From Microbacterium sediminis (GTDB lineage: Bacteria > Actinomycetota > Actinomycetes > Actinomycetales > Microbacteriaceae), in the NCBI RefSeq assembly GCF_004564075.1, contig NZ_CP038256.1, forward strand, positions 2,480,001 through 2,544,000: a DNA stretch of 64,000 nucleotides, read 5' to 3'. The notes beneath the pieces are model-generated. The model saw nothing but the letters and a program-made list of their open reading frames with translations, was not told the origin of the DNA and did not search any database. The stretch's first letter is position 1, and every line of letters begins with the position of its first letter. The translations under genes were made by a program, and so were the position numbers. Shown here one piece after another: positions 26,323-34,070 of the stretch.

Positions 26323-27585
26323 TCACGCCAGCGCCGCGAGCTTCCGCTCGAACACCGCCCGCTCGCGGGCGTTGCCGGTGAGCCGGGACGCGCGTTCGAG
26401 CTCCGCCCGCGCCTCCGCCGTGCGCCCGAGCCGGATGAGCAGCTCGGCGCGCACCCCCGGCAGCTGCGCGTAGCCGGCGAGCGCGCCCGACAGCCCGTCG
26501 ACGATCGTCAGCGCGGCCGCCGGGCCCTCGGCCATCGAGACCGCCACGGCGCGGTTGAGCTCCACGATCGGCGACGGCGCCACCCGGCCGAGCGCCTCGT
26601 ACAGCAGCACGATCCGCTCCCAGTCCGTGTCGTCGACGGAGGGCGCCACATCGTGGCACTCCGCGATCGCCGCCTGCAGCGCGTACGGACCGCGGCCCCG
26701 GCCGAGGGCATCGCAGCGCGCCAGGGCGTCGCGGCCGAGCCGGATGAGGCCGCGATCCCACCGGGTGCGGTCCTGATCGGCGAGCAGCACGGGCTCGCCC
26801 GCGGCATCGACCCGCGCCGGGAACCGCGCGGCCGTGAGCGCGAGCAGGGCGACGAGCCCGTGCGCCTCGGGCTCCCGCGGCGCAAGCCCGGCGAGCACGC
26901 GAGCCAGTCGCAGCGCCTCGCGGCCGAGGTCGGGGCGCATCCACTGCGGCCCGGCGCTGGCGGCGTGGCCCTCGTTGAAGATCAGGTAGAGCACGCTGAG
27001 CACCGCCGACAGCCGCGCGGGGTACGCGTCGGGCGCCGGGACCTCGAAGGGGATCGCCGCGGCGGCCAGCGTCTTCTTCGCGCGCACGATCCGCTGCTGG
27101 ATCGTCGACACCGGAACGAGGAACGCCCGCGCGATCTCCTCCGTCGTCAGACCGCCCACCACGCGCAGCGTGAGCGCGATGCTGGCCTCGCGCGAGAGCA
27201 CGGGGTGGCACGCGACGAAGATCAGCCGCAGCACGTCGTCCTCGATCGCCTGGGGGTCCCACTCCCCCGCGTCCGCGTCCTCGAGGTCGCGGGCGAGGGC
27301 CGCGAAGCGCTCGTCCTGCCGCGCCTGGCGCCGCCAGTGATCGATCGCCCGCCGCTTGCCGACCGCCACGAGCCACGCGCCGGGGTTGGCGGGGACCCCC
27401 GCCTCGGGCCACGACTGCAGCGCCTCGGCGAGGGCCTCCTGCGCGACGTCCTCGGCGAGCGCGAAGTCGCCCGTCACCCGGGTGAGGGTCGCCACGATGC
27501 GGGCGGCCTCGATGCGCCACACCGCCTCGACCGCCCGGCGTGCCGAATCGGGCGCGGGGGTCGAGGCGGTGCGCTCGCCGGTCAC
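26323..27585 (-). CDS. ECF sigma factor of the long DUF6596/ECF42-like group
   Basis: 420 residues from GTG 27585. Region 2 (ALAEDVAQEALAEALQSW, ~residues 48-66, then KRRAIDHWRR) and region 4 (LRVVGGLTTEEIARAFLVPV with TIQQRIVRAKK, ~138-170) are followed by a C-terminal extension of about 230 residues with helical repeat character (LYLIFNEGH, LLYEALGRVAPSPIVELNRA). Such long ECFs are typically encoded with YCII/DGPF proteins and no anti-sigma factor; here the YCII gene overlaps by 4 bases. The extension is thought to control activity. Confidence 0.9.
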   Translation of the reverse strand: MTGERTASTPAPDSARRAVEAVWRIEAARIVATLTRVTGDFALAEDVAQEALAEALQSWPEAGVPANPGAWLVAVGKRRAIDHWRRQARQDERFAALARDLEDADAGEWDPQAIEDDVLRLIFVACHPVLSREASIALTLRVVGGLTTEEIARAFLVPVSTIQQRIVRAKKTLAAAAIPFEVPAPDAYPARLSAVLSVLYLIFNEGHAASAGPQWMRPDLGREALRLARVLAGLAPREPEAHGLVALLALTAARFPARVDAAGEPVLLADQDRTRWDRGLIRLGRDALARCDALGRGRGPYALQAAIAECHDVAPSVDDTDWERIVLLYEALGRVAPSPIVELNRAVAVSMAEGPAAALTIVDGLSGALAGYAQLPGVRAELLIRLGRTAEARAELERASRLTGNARERAVFERKLAALA

Positions 27586-28007
27586 CGCTGCTCGCGCGCG
27601 GCCTGCTCCTCGCGCCAGCCCTCCTCCTTCTGGATCCACTCGTTGTCGGCCGGGAAGTCCTCGGGCCCGGTCACGCGGCGGATCTCGAGCTTGTTGCCGG
27701 GCGTGAGCGGCGCCCGCTTCGCCCACTCCGCGGCCTCCTCGATCGTCGGCACCTCGAGCGTCCAGAAGCCGTTGAACAGCTCCTTGGTCTCGCCGTAGGG
27801 GCCGTCGGTGACCACGGGCGGCGTCGCCGAGAAGTCCACGACGAGCCCGGGCTCGGGCGCGAGGCCCTCGCCGGCCACGAGCACGCCGGCCTTCATCATC
27901 GACTCGTTGTAGGCGCCCATGGCGGCGATGATCTCCTCGAACGGCTTCTCCTCGTACGAGGCGACGGCTTCGTCGGTGGCGCGCATGATGAGCATGAACT
28001 TGGACAT
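27582..28007 (-). CDS. YCII-related (DGPF) domain protein, partner of the ECF sigma factor
   Basis: 141 residues with AAGGAGAA upstream. The DGPF-like motif is D-G-P-Y-G-E-T-K-E (~residues 68-76), preceded by a ferredoxin-like fold start MSKFMLIMRATDEA. The stop overlaps the GTG of the sigma gene. YCII proteins may bind a small molecule and are thought to signal to this sigma-factor group. Expressed first in the operon; palindrome 28022-28038 sits before it. Confidence 0.9.
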   Translation of the reverse strand: MSKFMLIMRATDEAVASYEEKPFEEIIAAMGAYNESMMKAGVLVAGEGLAPEPGLVVDFSATPPVVTDGPYGETKELFNGFWTLEVPTIEEAAEWAKRAPLTPGNKLEIRRVTGPEDFPADNEWIQKEEGWREEQAAREQR

Positions 28008-28021
28008 GACGGTTCTCCTTG

Positions 28022-28038
28022 GATCAGGGGTCCTGATC
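28022..28038. promoter_or_regulatory. Palindrome upstream of the YCII/sigma operon
   Basis: GATCAGG-GGT-CCTGATC, perfect 7-base arms, 15 bases before the YCII ATG and overlapping the likely 5' leader. Candidate operator or leader hairpin. Confidence 0.4.
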
Positions 28039-28198
28039 AGACCCTTTCACCCAGGCGTCGAACGGGGAACGCCGAGATCGACACGACGACGCGAAATCGC
28101 GCCACTCAATTTCTCGATCGGCTCCACCTAGTCCTCTCCGCGGCCGCCGGCGCGCGCGTAGCGTGAGATCGACATCCGGATCACAGGGAGGCGTCGCC

Positions 28199-28312
28199 AT
28201 GAAGGCCTGGCAGTTCACGAACACTCACGAGATCTCGTTCGACGAGATCCCCGCCGGCCTCGAGAGGCTGCGGCGCGGCGAGGTGATCGGCCGGCTCGTC
28301 GCGATCTTCTGA
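28199..28312 (+). pseudogene. Alcohol dehydrogenase remnant: N- and C-termini joined, interior lost
   Basis: 37 codons behind a good AGGGAGG site. The start MKAWQFTNTHE is that of zinc-type medium-chain alcohol dehydrogenases; the end EIPAGLERLRRGEVIGRLVA is the usual C-terminal helix and strand of the same family. About 300 residues that should lie between (zinc sites, Rossmann fold) are absent, and the join keeps the frame. Most simply an internal deletion relic; translation is still possible. Neighbours are the YCII operon (divergent) and the first CmtR gene. Confidence 0.65.
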
Positions 28313-28430
28313 CCCACAACTGAATACCGATTCCCTTTCGGCAACACCTTTCGGCGTGATCGGCCGGGAGCGCGCGGACCCGCCGGGTCCCGCCTCCCGG
28401 CCGATCGCCGTCTGGGGTCTGCGGACTGGT

Positions 28431-28454
28431 CAGTGGTCACTGTATAGTCAGCGT
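28431..28454 (+). promoter_or_regulatory. Operator and -10 box of the first CmtR-like gene
   Basis: CAGTG-GT-CACTG (28431-28442) runs into TATAGT (28443-28448), which is 6 bases before the GTG. That spacing predicts a leaderless mRNA, with the palindrome set for repression by the encoded ArsR-family protein. The second CmtR gene (36213) has the same layout. Confidence 0.65.
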
Positions 28455-28802
28455 GTGCTGACCCTTGCCTCTCGCCTCGACGTGCTCCATCGCCTCGGGC
28501 GGGCGATGGCGGATCACTCCCGGTCGCGCATCCTGCTCGCCCTGCTGGAGGCGCCCGGCTACCCCGCGCAGCTCGCGCACGATCTCGGCCTCACCCGCAC
28601 GAACGTCTCGAACCACCTCGCGTGCCTGCGCGGATGCGGCCTCGTCGTCGCCGTGCCCGAGGGGCGGCGCACACGCTACGAGATCGCCGACCCGCACCTC
28701 GCGGCCGGCATCCGCACGCTCATGGACGCGATGATCGCGGTGGACGAGTGCGCCCCCTGCCTCGACGCGGACTGCGCCTGCTGCGCCGTGGAGGCACCGT
28801 GA
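28455..28802 (+). CDS. ArsR/SmtB-family metal sensor, CmtR-like (copy 1)
   Basis: 115 residues from GTG 28455; the start is set by alignment with copy 2 (both begin [VM]LT[LI]ASRLDV) and by the -10 box. Winged HTH: LLEAPGYPAQLAHDLGLTRT then NVSNHLACLRGCGLVV. The C-terminus is Cys-rich (ECAPCLDADCACC), like the Cd/Pb-sensing tails of CmtR. GTGA overlap with the cation exporter gene makes this a sensor-exporter operon. Confidence 0.88.
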   Translation: MLTLASRLDVLHRLGRAMADHSRSRILLALLEAPGYPAQLAHDLGLTRTNVSNHLACLRGCGLVVAVPEGRRTRYEIADPHLAAGIRTLMDAMIAVDECAPCLDADCACCAVEAP

Positions 28803-29464
28803 GCGCCGCGGCGATGCCGGAGCGCGTCCTCGTGCTGCGGCGGCGGATCCGCTGGATCGTCGCGATCACGATCGCGTGGAACGTCATCGAGGGGATCGTC
28901 GCGCTCCTGGCCGGGGGTGCCGCCTCGTCCGCGGCGCTGATCGGCTTCGGCCTGGACTCCTTCGTCGAGGTGCTCTCGGCGGCCGCGGTGGCCTGGCAGT
29001 TCGCGGCGCCCGACCCCGAGGGGCGCGAGCGGACCGCGCTGCGCGTCATCGCGATCGCCTTCTTCGCGCTCGCGGCGTACGTCACCATCGATGCGATCCT
29101 CGCCCTCACCGGCGCACGCGAGCCCGAGCACAGCCCCGTGGGCATCGCCCTCGCCGCGCTGAGCCTGGTCGTCATGCCGATCCTCAGCGCGATCGAGCGG
29201 CGCACGGGCCGCGAGCTCGGCTCGGCGTCCGCCGTCGCGGACTCGAAGCAGACGCTGATGTGCGCCTACCTGTCGGGTGCCGTCCTCCTCGGCCTCGTCG
29301 CCAACGCCGCTCTCGGGTGGGCGTGGGCAGACGCGATCGCGGCCCTGGTGATCGCCGTCTTCGCCGTGCGCGAGGGCGTCGAGGCGTGGCGCGGCGATGC
29401 CTGCACCACCCCCGTCGCCGCCCTCACCGGCGAGCTCGCCGATCACGACGCGCACCACGCCTGA
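28799..29464 (+). CDS. Cation diffusion facilitator-like transporter
   Basis: 221 residues, six membrane segments. The helix 2 segment SAALIGFGLDSFVEVLSAAA has the Asp expected for the metal site, and a second Asp occurs near the end (WADAIAALV). The cytoplasmic C-terminal domain of longer CDFs is missing; the protein ends in GELADHDAHH. Its position behind a CmtR-like sensor suggests Cd/Zn/Pb export, driven by protons. Specificity is inference. Confidence 0.82.
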   Translation: MSAAAMPERVLVLRRRIRWIVAITIAWNVIEGIVALLAGGAASSAALIGFGLDSFVEVLSAAAVAWQFAAPDPEGRERTALRVIAIAFFALAAYVTIDAILALTGAREPEHSPVGIALAALSLVVMPILSAIERRTGRELGSASAVADSKQTLMCAYLSGAVLLGLVANAALGWAWADAIAALVIAVFAVREGVEAWRGDACTTPVAALTGELADHDAHHA

Positions 29465-29539
29465 CGCCCGCCGCCTGTCAAGCCCCGTGACCGGCCGAGG
29501 CGCGCGGGACGATCCTGATCCTGGATCGAAGGAGGAATC

Positions 29540-29677
29540 ATGAGCGATCAGAACATCTTCCGCGACAAGCCGAGCCAGGCCGAGGGCGAGGACCCGGACC
29601 GTCTCGACGAGGGCTTCGTCGAGGAGGCCGGCGGCCACCCGTCGCAGGCCGAGGGCGAGGACGAGGACGACCTCTGA
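29540..29677 (+). CDS. Small acidic protein with two PSQAEGED repeats
   Basis: 45 residues, GGAGG at 29531-29535. The sequence carries PSQAEGED twice (residues 11-18 and 34-41), and the second copy is HPSQAEGED followed by EDDL. The same nonamer ends the protein at 43613-43720. Very acidic, no membrane segment, probably unstructured. Function unknown; the repeated motif suggests a short recognition tag. Confidence 0.65.
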   Translation: MSDQNIFRDKPSQAEGEDPDRLDEGFVEEAGGHPSQAEGEDEDDL

Positions 29678-29738
29678 CCCGCGCGTGACGCCTGAGCGCG
29701 CCCGCGCGCACTCGGGCGGACGCGCGGCGCACAACCCC

Positions 29739-29811
29739 GGAGATCCACGCTCCGGCGGCCGAATCCGGGCACACCCCTCCGCCCAGACGCGGATCACCTC
29801 CGCAGCGCGGA
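29739..29811. repeat. Diverged single copy of the 10.76-11.13 kb repeat
   Basis: GGAGATCC..CTCC..CGAATCC..GCACA.CCCTCCGCCC..GCGGATC.CCTC matches the tandem copies at roughly four bases in five (aligned by eye). It lies between the acidic microprotein gene and the aquaporin gene. Confidence 0.65.
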
Positions 29812-29845
29812 AAAGGTCCTCCGCAACGCGCGGGGAAGGCCCCGG

Positions 29846-30610
29846 TTAACCCCGGCGCGCGGGCGTGAGCCACACGGCGAGCGCGGCGCCCAGGGCGGCA
29901 CCGACGAGCTGGGCGGCGATGAAGGGCAGCACCGAGGCGGGCGCGATGCCGGCGAAGGTGTCGCTGAAGGCGCGGCCGATCGTGATCGCCGGGTTGGCGA
30001 AGCTCGTCGACGCGGTGAACCAGTAGGCCGCACCGATGTACGCGCCCACCGCCGGGGCGGCGAGCGCGCCGCGGCCCGAGCGGACGAGCAGCAGGATGAC
30101 GAGCAGCAGCCCGGCGGTCGCGACCACCTCGGCAAGCAGGTTCGGGCCGGTCGCCCGGCCGGTGGTGGACCACGACACCGGGGCCGCGCCGAACATCGCG
30201 TTCGCGAGGATCGCGCCGCCGATACAGCCGATCACCTGCGCGGCGATGTACGGGACGACGTGACGCCAGGACCGGCCGAGCGCGGCGTCGGCCAGCGTGA
30301 CGGCGGGGTTGAAGTGCGCCCCGGAGATCGGACCGAGGATCGCGATCAGCACCGCAAGCCCCAGCGCAGTGGCGAAGGCGTTCTCGAGCAGCTGGAGGCC
30401 GACGTCGGCGGACAGCCGCTGCGCCATGATCCCGGAGCCCACCACGATCGCCGCGAGCAGCGCGGAGCCCAGGAACTCCGCCACCCACCGGCGCGCGACC
30501 CCCGGGCCCGAGACGAGGGCATCGCCCCCGCCCTCGTGCGATTCCACGGGAAGCGCCCTGCCCCCTGGCGATGCCCCTGCGCTCGGCAGCGATCGGGAAC
30601 CGCCGCTCAC
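29846..30610 (-). CDS. Aquaporin/glycerol facilitator in the arsenic cluster (AqpS-like)
   Basis: 254 residues from GTG 30610, which overlaps the arsR stop (GTGA). Six membrane segments with both NPA boxes: GAHFNPAVTLAD and SFANPAITIGRAF. A polar lead of about 35 residues precedes helix 1. Aquaglyceroporins carry arsenite and sit in some ars operons (AqpS of Sinorhizobium meliloti) where arsenite made by ArsC leaves down its gradient. No ACR3 or ArsB pump is in this window, so this may be the arsenite exit. TAA stop. Confidence 0.85.
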   Translation of the reverse strand: MSGGSRSLPSAGASPGGRALPVESHEGGGDALVSGPGVARRWVAEFLGSALLAAIVVGSGIMAQRLSADVGLQLLENAFATALGLAVLIAILGPISGAHFNPAVTLADAALGRSWRHVVPYIAAQVIGCIGGAILANAMFGAAPVSWSTTGRATGPNLLAEVVATAGLLLVILLLVRSGRGALAAPAVGAYIGAAYWFTASTSFANPAITIGRAFSDTFAGIAPASVLPFIAAQLVGAALGAALAVWLTPARRG

Positions 30611-30954
30611 GGCGTGAGCACCAGGGCGACGCGCTCGAGCGCGCCCGGCACGAGCGCGAAGTACGCCCAGGTGCCGCGCTTGCTGCGGGTGAGGAAGCCG
30701 GCGTCGGTGAGGATCTTCAGGTGGTGCGACACGGTCGGCTGGCTGAGGCCCACCGGCTCCGTCAGGTCGCACACGCACGCCTCCTGCCCCTCGCTCGCGG
30801 CGACGATCGACAGCAGCCGCAGGCGCGTGGGATCGGCGAGCGCCTTGATCGTGTGGGCGAGGTCGACGGCGTCGTCGGCCGAGATCGGCTCGCGCACGAG
30901 CGGCGCGCAGCACGCGGCACCCGGCGCATCGAGCAGAGGAAGAACCGTGGTCAT
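30607..30954 (-). CDS. arsR: ArsR arsenic-responsive repressor
   Basis: 115 residues. Winged HTH CVCDLTEPVGLSQPTVSHHL (~residues 60-79). Cysteines fit arsenite sensing: adjacent Cys15-Cys16 near the N-terminus, as in the Corynebacterium glutamicum ArsR type, plus Cys60 and Cys62 in E-A-C-V-C-D-L. It is first in a two-gene operon with the aquaporin and divergent from the oxidoreductase operon, with palindromes between. Confidence 0.9.
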   Translation of the reverse strand: MTTVLPLLDAPGAACCAPLVREPISADDAVDLAHTIKALADPTRLRLLSIVAASEGQEACVCDLTEPVGLSQPTVSHHLKILTDAGFLTRSKRGTWAYFALVPGALERVALVLTP

Positions 30955-30955
30955 A

Positions 30956-31028
30956 CATCGACAATAATCGATATTGACAAACTTCGATAGATGGCGACAG
31001 GATCGGTCCATCGACATCCTTCGATGGA
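30956..31028. promoter_or_regulatory. ArsR divergent control region
   Basis: Repeated TCGAT elements: ATCGAC, AATCGATATTGAC and ACTTCGATAG near 30957-30990, and a perfect palindrome TCCATCGA-CATCCT-TCGATGGA at 31007-31028, 14 bases before the oxidoreductase ATG. This A+T-rich island in G+C-rich DNA is the likely ArsR binding region for both directions. Confidence 0.6.
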
Positions 31029-31042
31029 ACCAGGAACGGACC

Positions 31043-32344
31043 ATGACTCTCCTCGACATCACTCCCCGCACCGCCCCGAGCGGCCGCCTCGACGGGCTGC
31101 CCGTCGCCATCGTCGGCGCCGGGCCCGTGGGCCTCGCCGCCGCGGCGCATCTGGTGGAGCGCGGGATCGACTTCGTGATCTACGAGCGGGGCGAGTCGAT
31201 CGCCGACGCGGTCCGATCGTGGGGGCACACCAGGCTCTTCTCGCCCTGGGAGCACCTGATCGACGACGTCGCCGCGCGCCTGCTCGCGCAGACCGACTGG
31301 CAGGCTCCCGCCGCCGGGGTGGCGCCCTCGGGCGCGGAGCTCGTGCGCGACTACCTCGCGCCCCTCGCCGCACACCCGGCGATGGCGCCGCACATCGTGC
31401 TGGGCACGCGCGTGACGGCGATCACCCGCGAGGGCATGGACCGCACGCGCACCGCGGGCCGCTCGCAGGCGCCGTTCCTCGCCCGCACGTCGGGCCCCGA
31501 CGGCGTCTCCGAGCACGCGGCGCGCGCGGTGATCGACGCCTCCGGCACCTGGGCGAATCCCGGCCGCCTCGGCTCGCACGGGCTCGACCCCCTCGGGTTC
31601 GAGGCCGTCGCCGACCGCGTGACGCCGGCCCTGCCCGACGTGCTCGGCGCCGACCGCGCGCGGTTCGCGGGGCGCCACACCACCGTCGTCGGCGCGGGGC
31701 ACTCCGCCGCCAACACGCTCATCGCCCTCGCCACCCTCGCCCAGCTCGAGCCGGGAACGCGCGCGACCTGGCTGATCCGCAACGCGAAGGCCGCGCGGGT
31801 GAGCACGGCCGAGGACGAGCTCGAGGGCCGCGGCAAGCTCGGCTCGCGGCTGGAGGCGCTCATCGCGAGCGGGCGGATCGCGGTGGTCGACTCGTTCGAG
31901 ATCGCCCGCCTCGAGCCCGCCGGCGACGGGGTGCGGATCCATGGGCGCCGCGGCGACGGCATGCAGACGCACGAGACCGACCTGATCGTCAACGCCACCG
32001 GCTTCCGCCCCGACCTCGACATGCTGCGCGAACTGCGGCTCGGCCTCGACGAGATCGTCGAGGCGCCGCGACGACTGGCGCCCCTGATCGATCCGAACCT
32101 CCACTCGTGCGGCACGGTGGAGCCGCACGGCTACCGCGAGCTCGCCCACCCCGAGTCGGGCTTCTTCATCGTCGGAATGAAGAGCTACGGACGCGCGCCG
32201 ACCTTCCTGCTCAAGACCGGCTATGAGCAGGTGCGCTCGGTCGTGGCCTGGCTCGCGGGCGATGCCGAGGCGGCGGGCCGCGTGGAGCTCGTGCTGCCGG
32301 CGACCGGCGTGTGCAGCACCGACGCGGGCGGGTGCTGCGCGTGA
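31043..32344 (+). CDS. Flavin-dependent oxidoreductase/monooxygenase of the ars cluster (ArsO-like)
   Basis: 433 residues, AGGAACGGA upstream. FAD Rossmann motif VAIVGAGPVGLAAAAHL (~residues 22-38), NADPH-type motif VVGAGHSAANTL (~215-226) and the ATG-type motif VNATGFRPDLDM (~318-329): the layout of flavin monooxygenases. The last residues are Cys-rich (GVCSTDAGGCC). Related genes occur in many actinobacterial arsenic clusters as arsO; the reaction is unproven. It leads a run coupled by GTGA and ATGA overlaps. Confidence 0.8.
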   Translation: MTLLDITPRTAPSGRLDGLPVAIVGAGPVGLAAAAHLVERGIDFVIYERGESIADAVRSWGHTRLFSPWEHLIDDVAARLLAQTDWQAPAAGVAPSGAELVRDYLAPLAAHPAMAPHIVLGTRVTAITREGMDRTRTAGRSQAPFLARTSGPDGVSEHAARAVIDASGTWANPGRLGSHGLDPLGFEAVADRVTPALPDVLGADRARFAGRHTTVVGAGHSAANTLIALATLAQLEPGTRATWLIRNAKAARVSTAEDELEGRGKLGSRLEALIASGRIAVVDSFEIARLEPAGDGVRIHGRRGDGMQTHETDLIVNATGFRPDLDMLRELRLGLDEIVEAPRRLAPLIDPNLHSCGTVEPHGYRELAHPESGFFIVGMKSYGRAPTFLLKTGYEQVRSVVAWLAGDAEAAGRVELVLPATGVCSTDAGGCCA

Positions 32345-32844
32345 CGGGCGGCGTCGCGATCCGGTCGATGACGCCGGAGGACTGGCCGGAGGTGGAGCTG
32401 ATCTACCGCGCCGGAATCGACACCGGCAACGCCACCTTCGAGACCGAAGCCCCCGCGTGGGACCGCTTCGACGCCACCCGCCTGCCCCATCCGCGACTGG
32501 TCGCCGAGGTCGACGGCGCGGTCGCGGGCTGGGTGGCGGCCTCCCCGGTGTCGGCGCGCCCGGTCTACCGCGGCGTCGTGGAGCACTCGATCTACATCGA
32601 TCCCGCCGCCCAGGGGCGCGGCGTCGGACGGGCGCTCCTCGAGGCCTTCATCGCGCAGGCCGAGGCGGCCGGGATCTGGACGATCCAGTCGTCGATCTTC
32701 CCCGAGAACGAGGCGAGCCTGCGGCTGCATCGGGCCGCCGGGTTCCGCGAGGTGGGCCGCCGCGAGCGCATCGCCCAGGCCACCGCCGGCCCGTACGCCG
32801 GCCAGTGGCGCGACACCATCCTCATCGAGCGCCGCTCCGCATGA
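32341..32844 (+). CDS. GNAT acetyltransferase, ArsN1/phosphinothricin acetyltransferase-like
   Basis: 167 residues, GTG start inside the previous stop. N-terminal block IRSMTPEDWPEVELIYRAGI, acetyl-CoA loop SIYIDPAAQGRGVGRALLEA (~residues 85-104) and the tail FPENEASLRLHRAAGF are those of the phosphinothricin-acetyltransferase group. ArsN1 proteins of this group acetylate the amine of arsinothricin, an arsenic antibiotic resembling phosphinothricin. Placement inside an ars operon makes ArsN1 the leading call; specificity needs assay. Stop overlaps the MFS start. Confidence 0.78.
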   Translation: MTGGVAIRSMTPEDWPEVELIYRAGIDTGNATFETEAPAWDRFDATRLPHPRLVAEVDGAVAGWVAASPVSARPVYRGVVEHSIYIDPAAQGRGVGRALLEAFIAQAEAAGIWTIQSSIFPENEASLRLHRAAGFREVGRRERIAQATAGPYAGQWRDTILIERRSA

Positions 32845-34058
32845 CGGACGCGCCGGCGATCGAGGCGCCCGCCGCCCATCCGCATCGCCGCCGCGGACTC
32901 GTGGCGCTGTGCCTCACGCAGATCGTGATGTGGGGCGTCCTCTACTACTCGCTGCCGGTGGCGACCGCCGAGATCACGGCCGACACCGGCTGGCCCGACT
33001 CGCTCGTGATGGGCACGCTCAGCGCGGCGATGCTCGTGCAGGCCGCGGCGGCCATCCCCGCCGGGCACGCGATCGCGCGATTCGGGCCGCGCACGGTGAT
33101 GACCGGGGCGACGATCGTGGCGGCCGGCGCGCTCCTGCTCAGCGCGTCGGCCGCCCATCCGGCCGCGTTCGTCGGCGGGTGGCTGATCGCCGGTGCGGCG
33201 ATGGCGGGCACGCTGTACCAGGCCGCGTTCACGGCGATCACGGAGTGGTTCGCGCCGCGCGCGATCGGTGCGCTCACGGTGGTGACGCTCGCGGGAGGCC
33301 TGGCCAGCACGGTGTTCGCACCCGTGGTGAGCGCGCTGCTCGACGCGACGGACTGGCGCACGGCCTACCTCGCGCTCCCCGCCATCATCGCCGCCGTCGC
33401 CCTGCCGCTGCACGCGACGCTGCCCGCCCGACCACGCCGCGCCCACGCTCGCGCCCGCGGCGAGCGCGCCCCGGCGGCCGAGACGGCCCGCATCGCGCGG
33501 TCGCCGCTGTTCCTGGCGCTGGCCGCCGCGATCTCGCTCTCGACCCTCGGCGTCTCCGCCGCGCACCTCAACATCATCGCGTTCCTGCAGGAGCACGGCT
33601 TCGACCACGCGGTGGGCGCGCTCGCGCTCGGGCTGGTCGGACTGGGGCAGGTGCTCGGCCGCCTGGGCTACCCGCGGCTGTCGGCCGCCGTGCCCGTGCT
33701 GCCGCGGGCGATCCTCTCGATCGCGGCGTCGGCGATCGCCCTCGCGCTGCTCGTGGCGCTGCCGATCTCGGTGGCGCTCGTGATGACCTTCGCGCTGCTG
33801 CTCGGCGCGGCTCGCGGGCTGACGACCCTCATCCACGCCAGCGGCCTGTCGGAGCTCTGGGACGCGCGGCACTACGCCGTGCTCGCCGGCCACCTGTCCC
33901 TGCCGGTCACCGCCGCCGGGGCGATCGCGCCGTGGGCCGGCGCGTTCCTCGCCGAGACGACGGGCGGCTACGGCCCGGCGTTCGTCATCCTCACGGCCGT
34001 CACGGCGCTGTCCGCCGTGGCGCTGCTCTTCGCCCTCCGCGGCTCCCGCCACGCATAG
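32841..34058 (+). CDS. MFS exporter of the ars cluster
   Basis: 405 residues, 12 membrane segments, with a His/Arg-rich lead PAAHPHRRRG. The loop HAIARFGPRTVMTG between helices 2 and 3 matches the G-x3-[DA]-R-x-G motif. ATGA overlap with the acetyltransferase gene implies a joint role, perhaps export of arsenite or of an acetylated or organic arsenical. It is not ACR3 or ArsB by length or topology. ArsK/ArsJ-type MFS proteins are precedents in ars clusters, but similarity cannot be judged here. Confidence 0.75.
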   Translation: MTDAPAIEAPAAHPHRRRGLVALCLTQIVMWGVLYYSLPVATAEITADTGWPDSLVMGTLSAAMLVQAAAAIPAGHAIARFGPRTVMTGATIVAAGALLLSASAAHPAAFVGGWLIAGAAMAGTLYQAAFTAITEWFAPRAIGALTVVTLAGGLASTVFAPVVSALLDATDWRTAYLALPAIIAAVALPLHATLPARPRRAHARARGERAPAAETARIARSPLFLALAAAISLSTLGVSAAHLNIIAFLQEHGFDHAVGALALGLVGLGQVLGRLGYPRLSAAVPVLPRAILSIAASAIALALLVALPISVALVMTFALLLGAARGLTTLIHASGLSELWDARHYAVLAGHLSLPVTAAGAIAPWAGAFLAETTGGYGPAFVILTAVTALSAVALLFALRGSRHA

Positions 34059-34070
34059 ACTCGGGTCTAT
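34055..34070 (+). promoter_or_regulatory. ArsRC operator 1
   Basis: ATAGAC-TCGG-GTCTAT, perfect inverted repeat. It overlaps the MFS stop codon and the first two bases of the arsRC ATG, so a bound repressor would block the start of an internal transcript. The same site precedes the next arsC (34969-34984). Confidence 0.65.
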
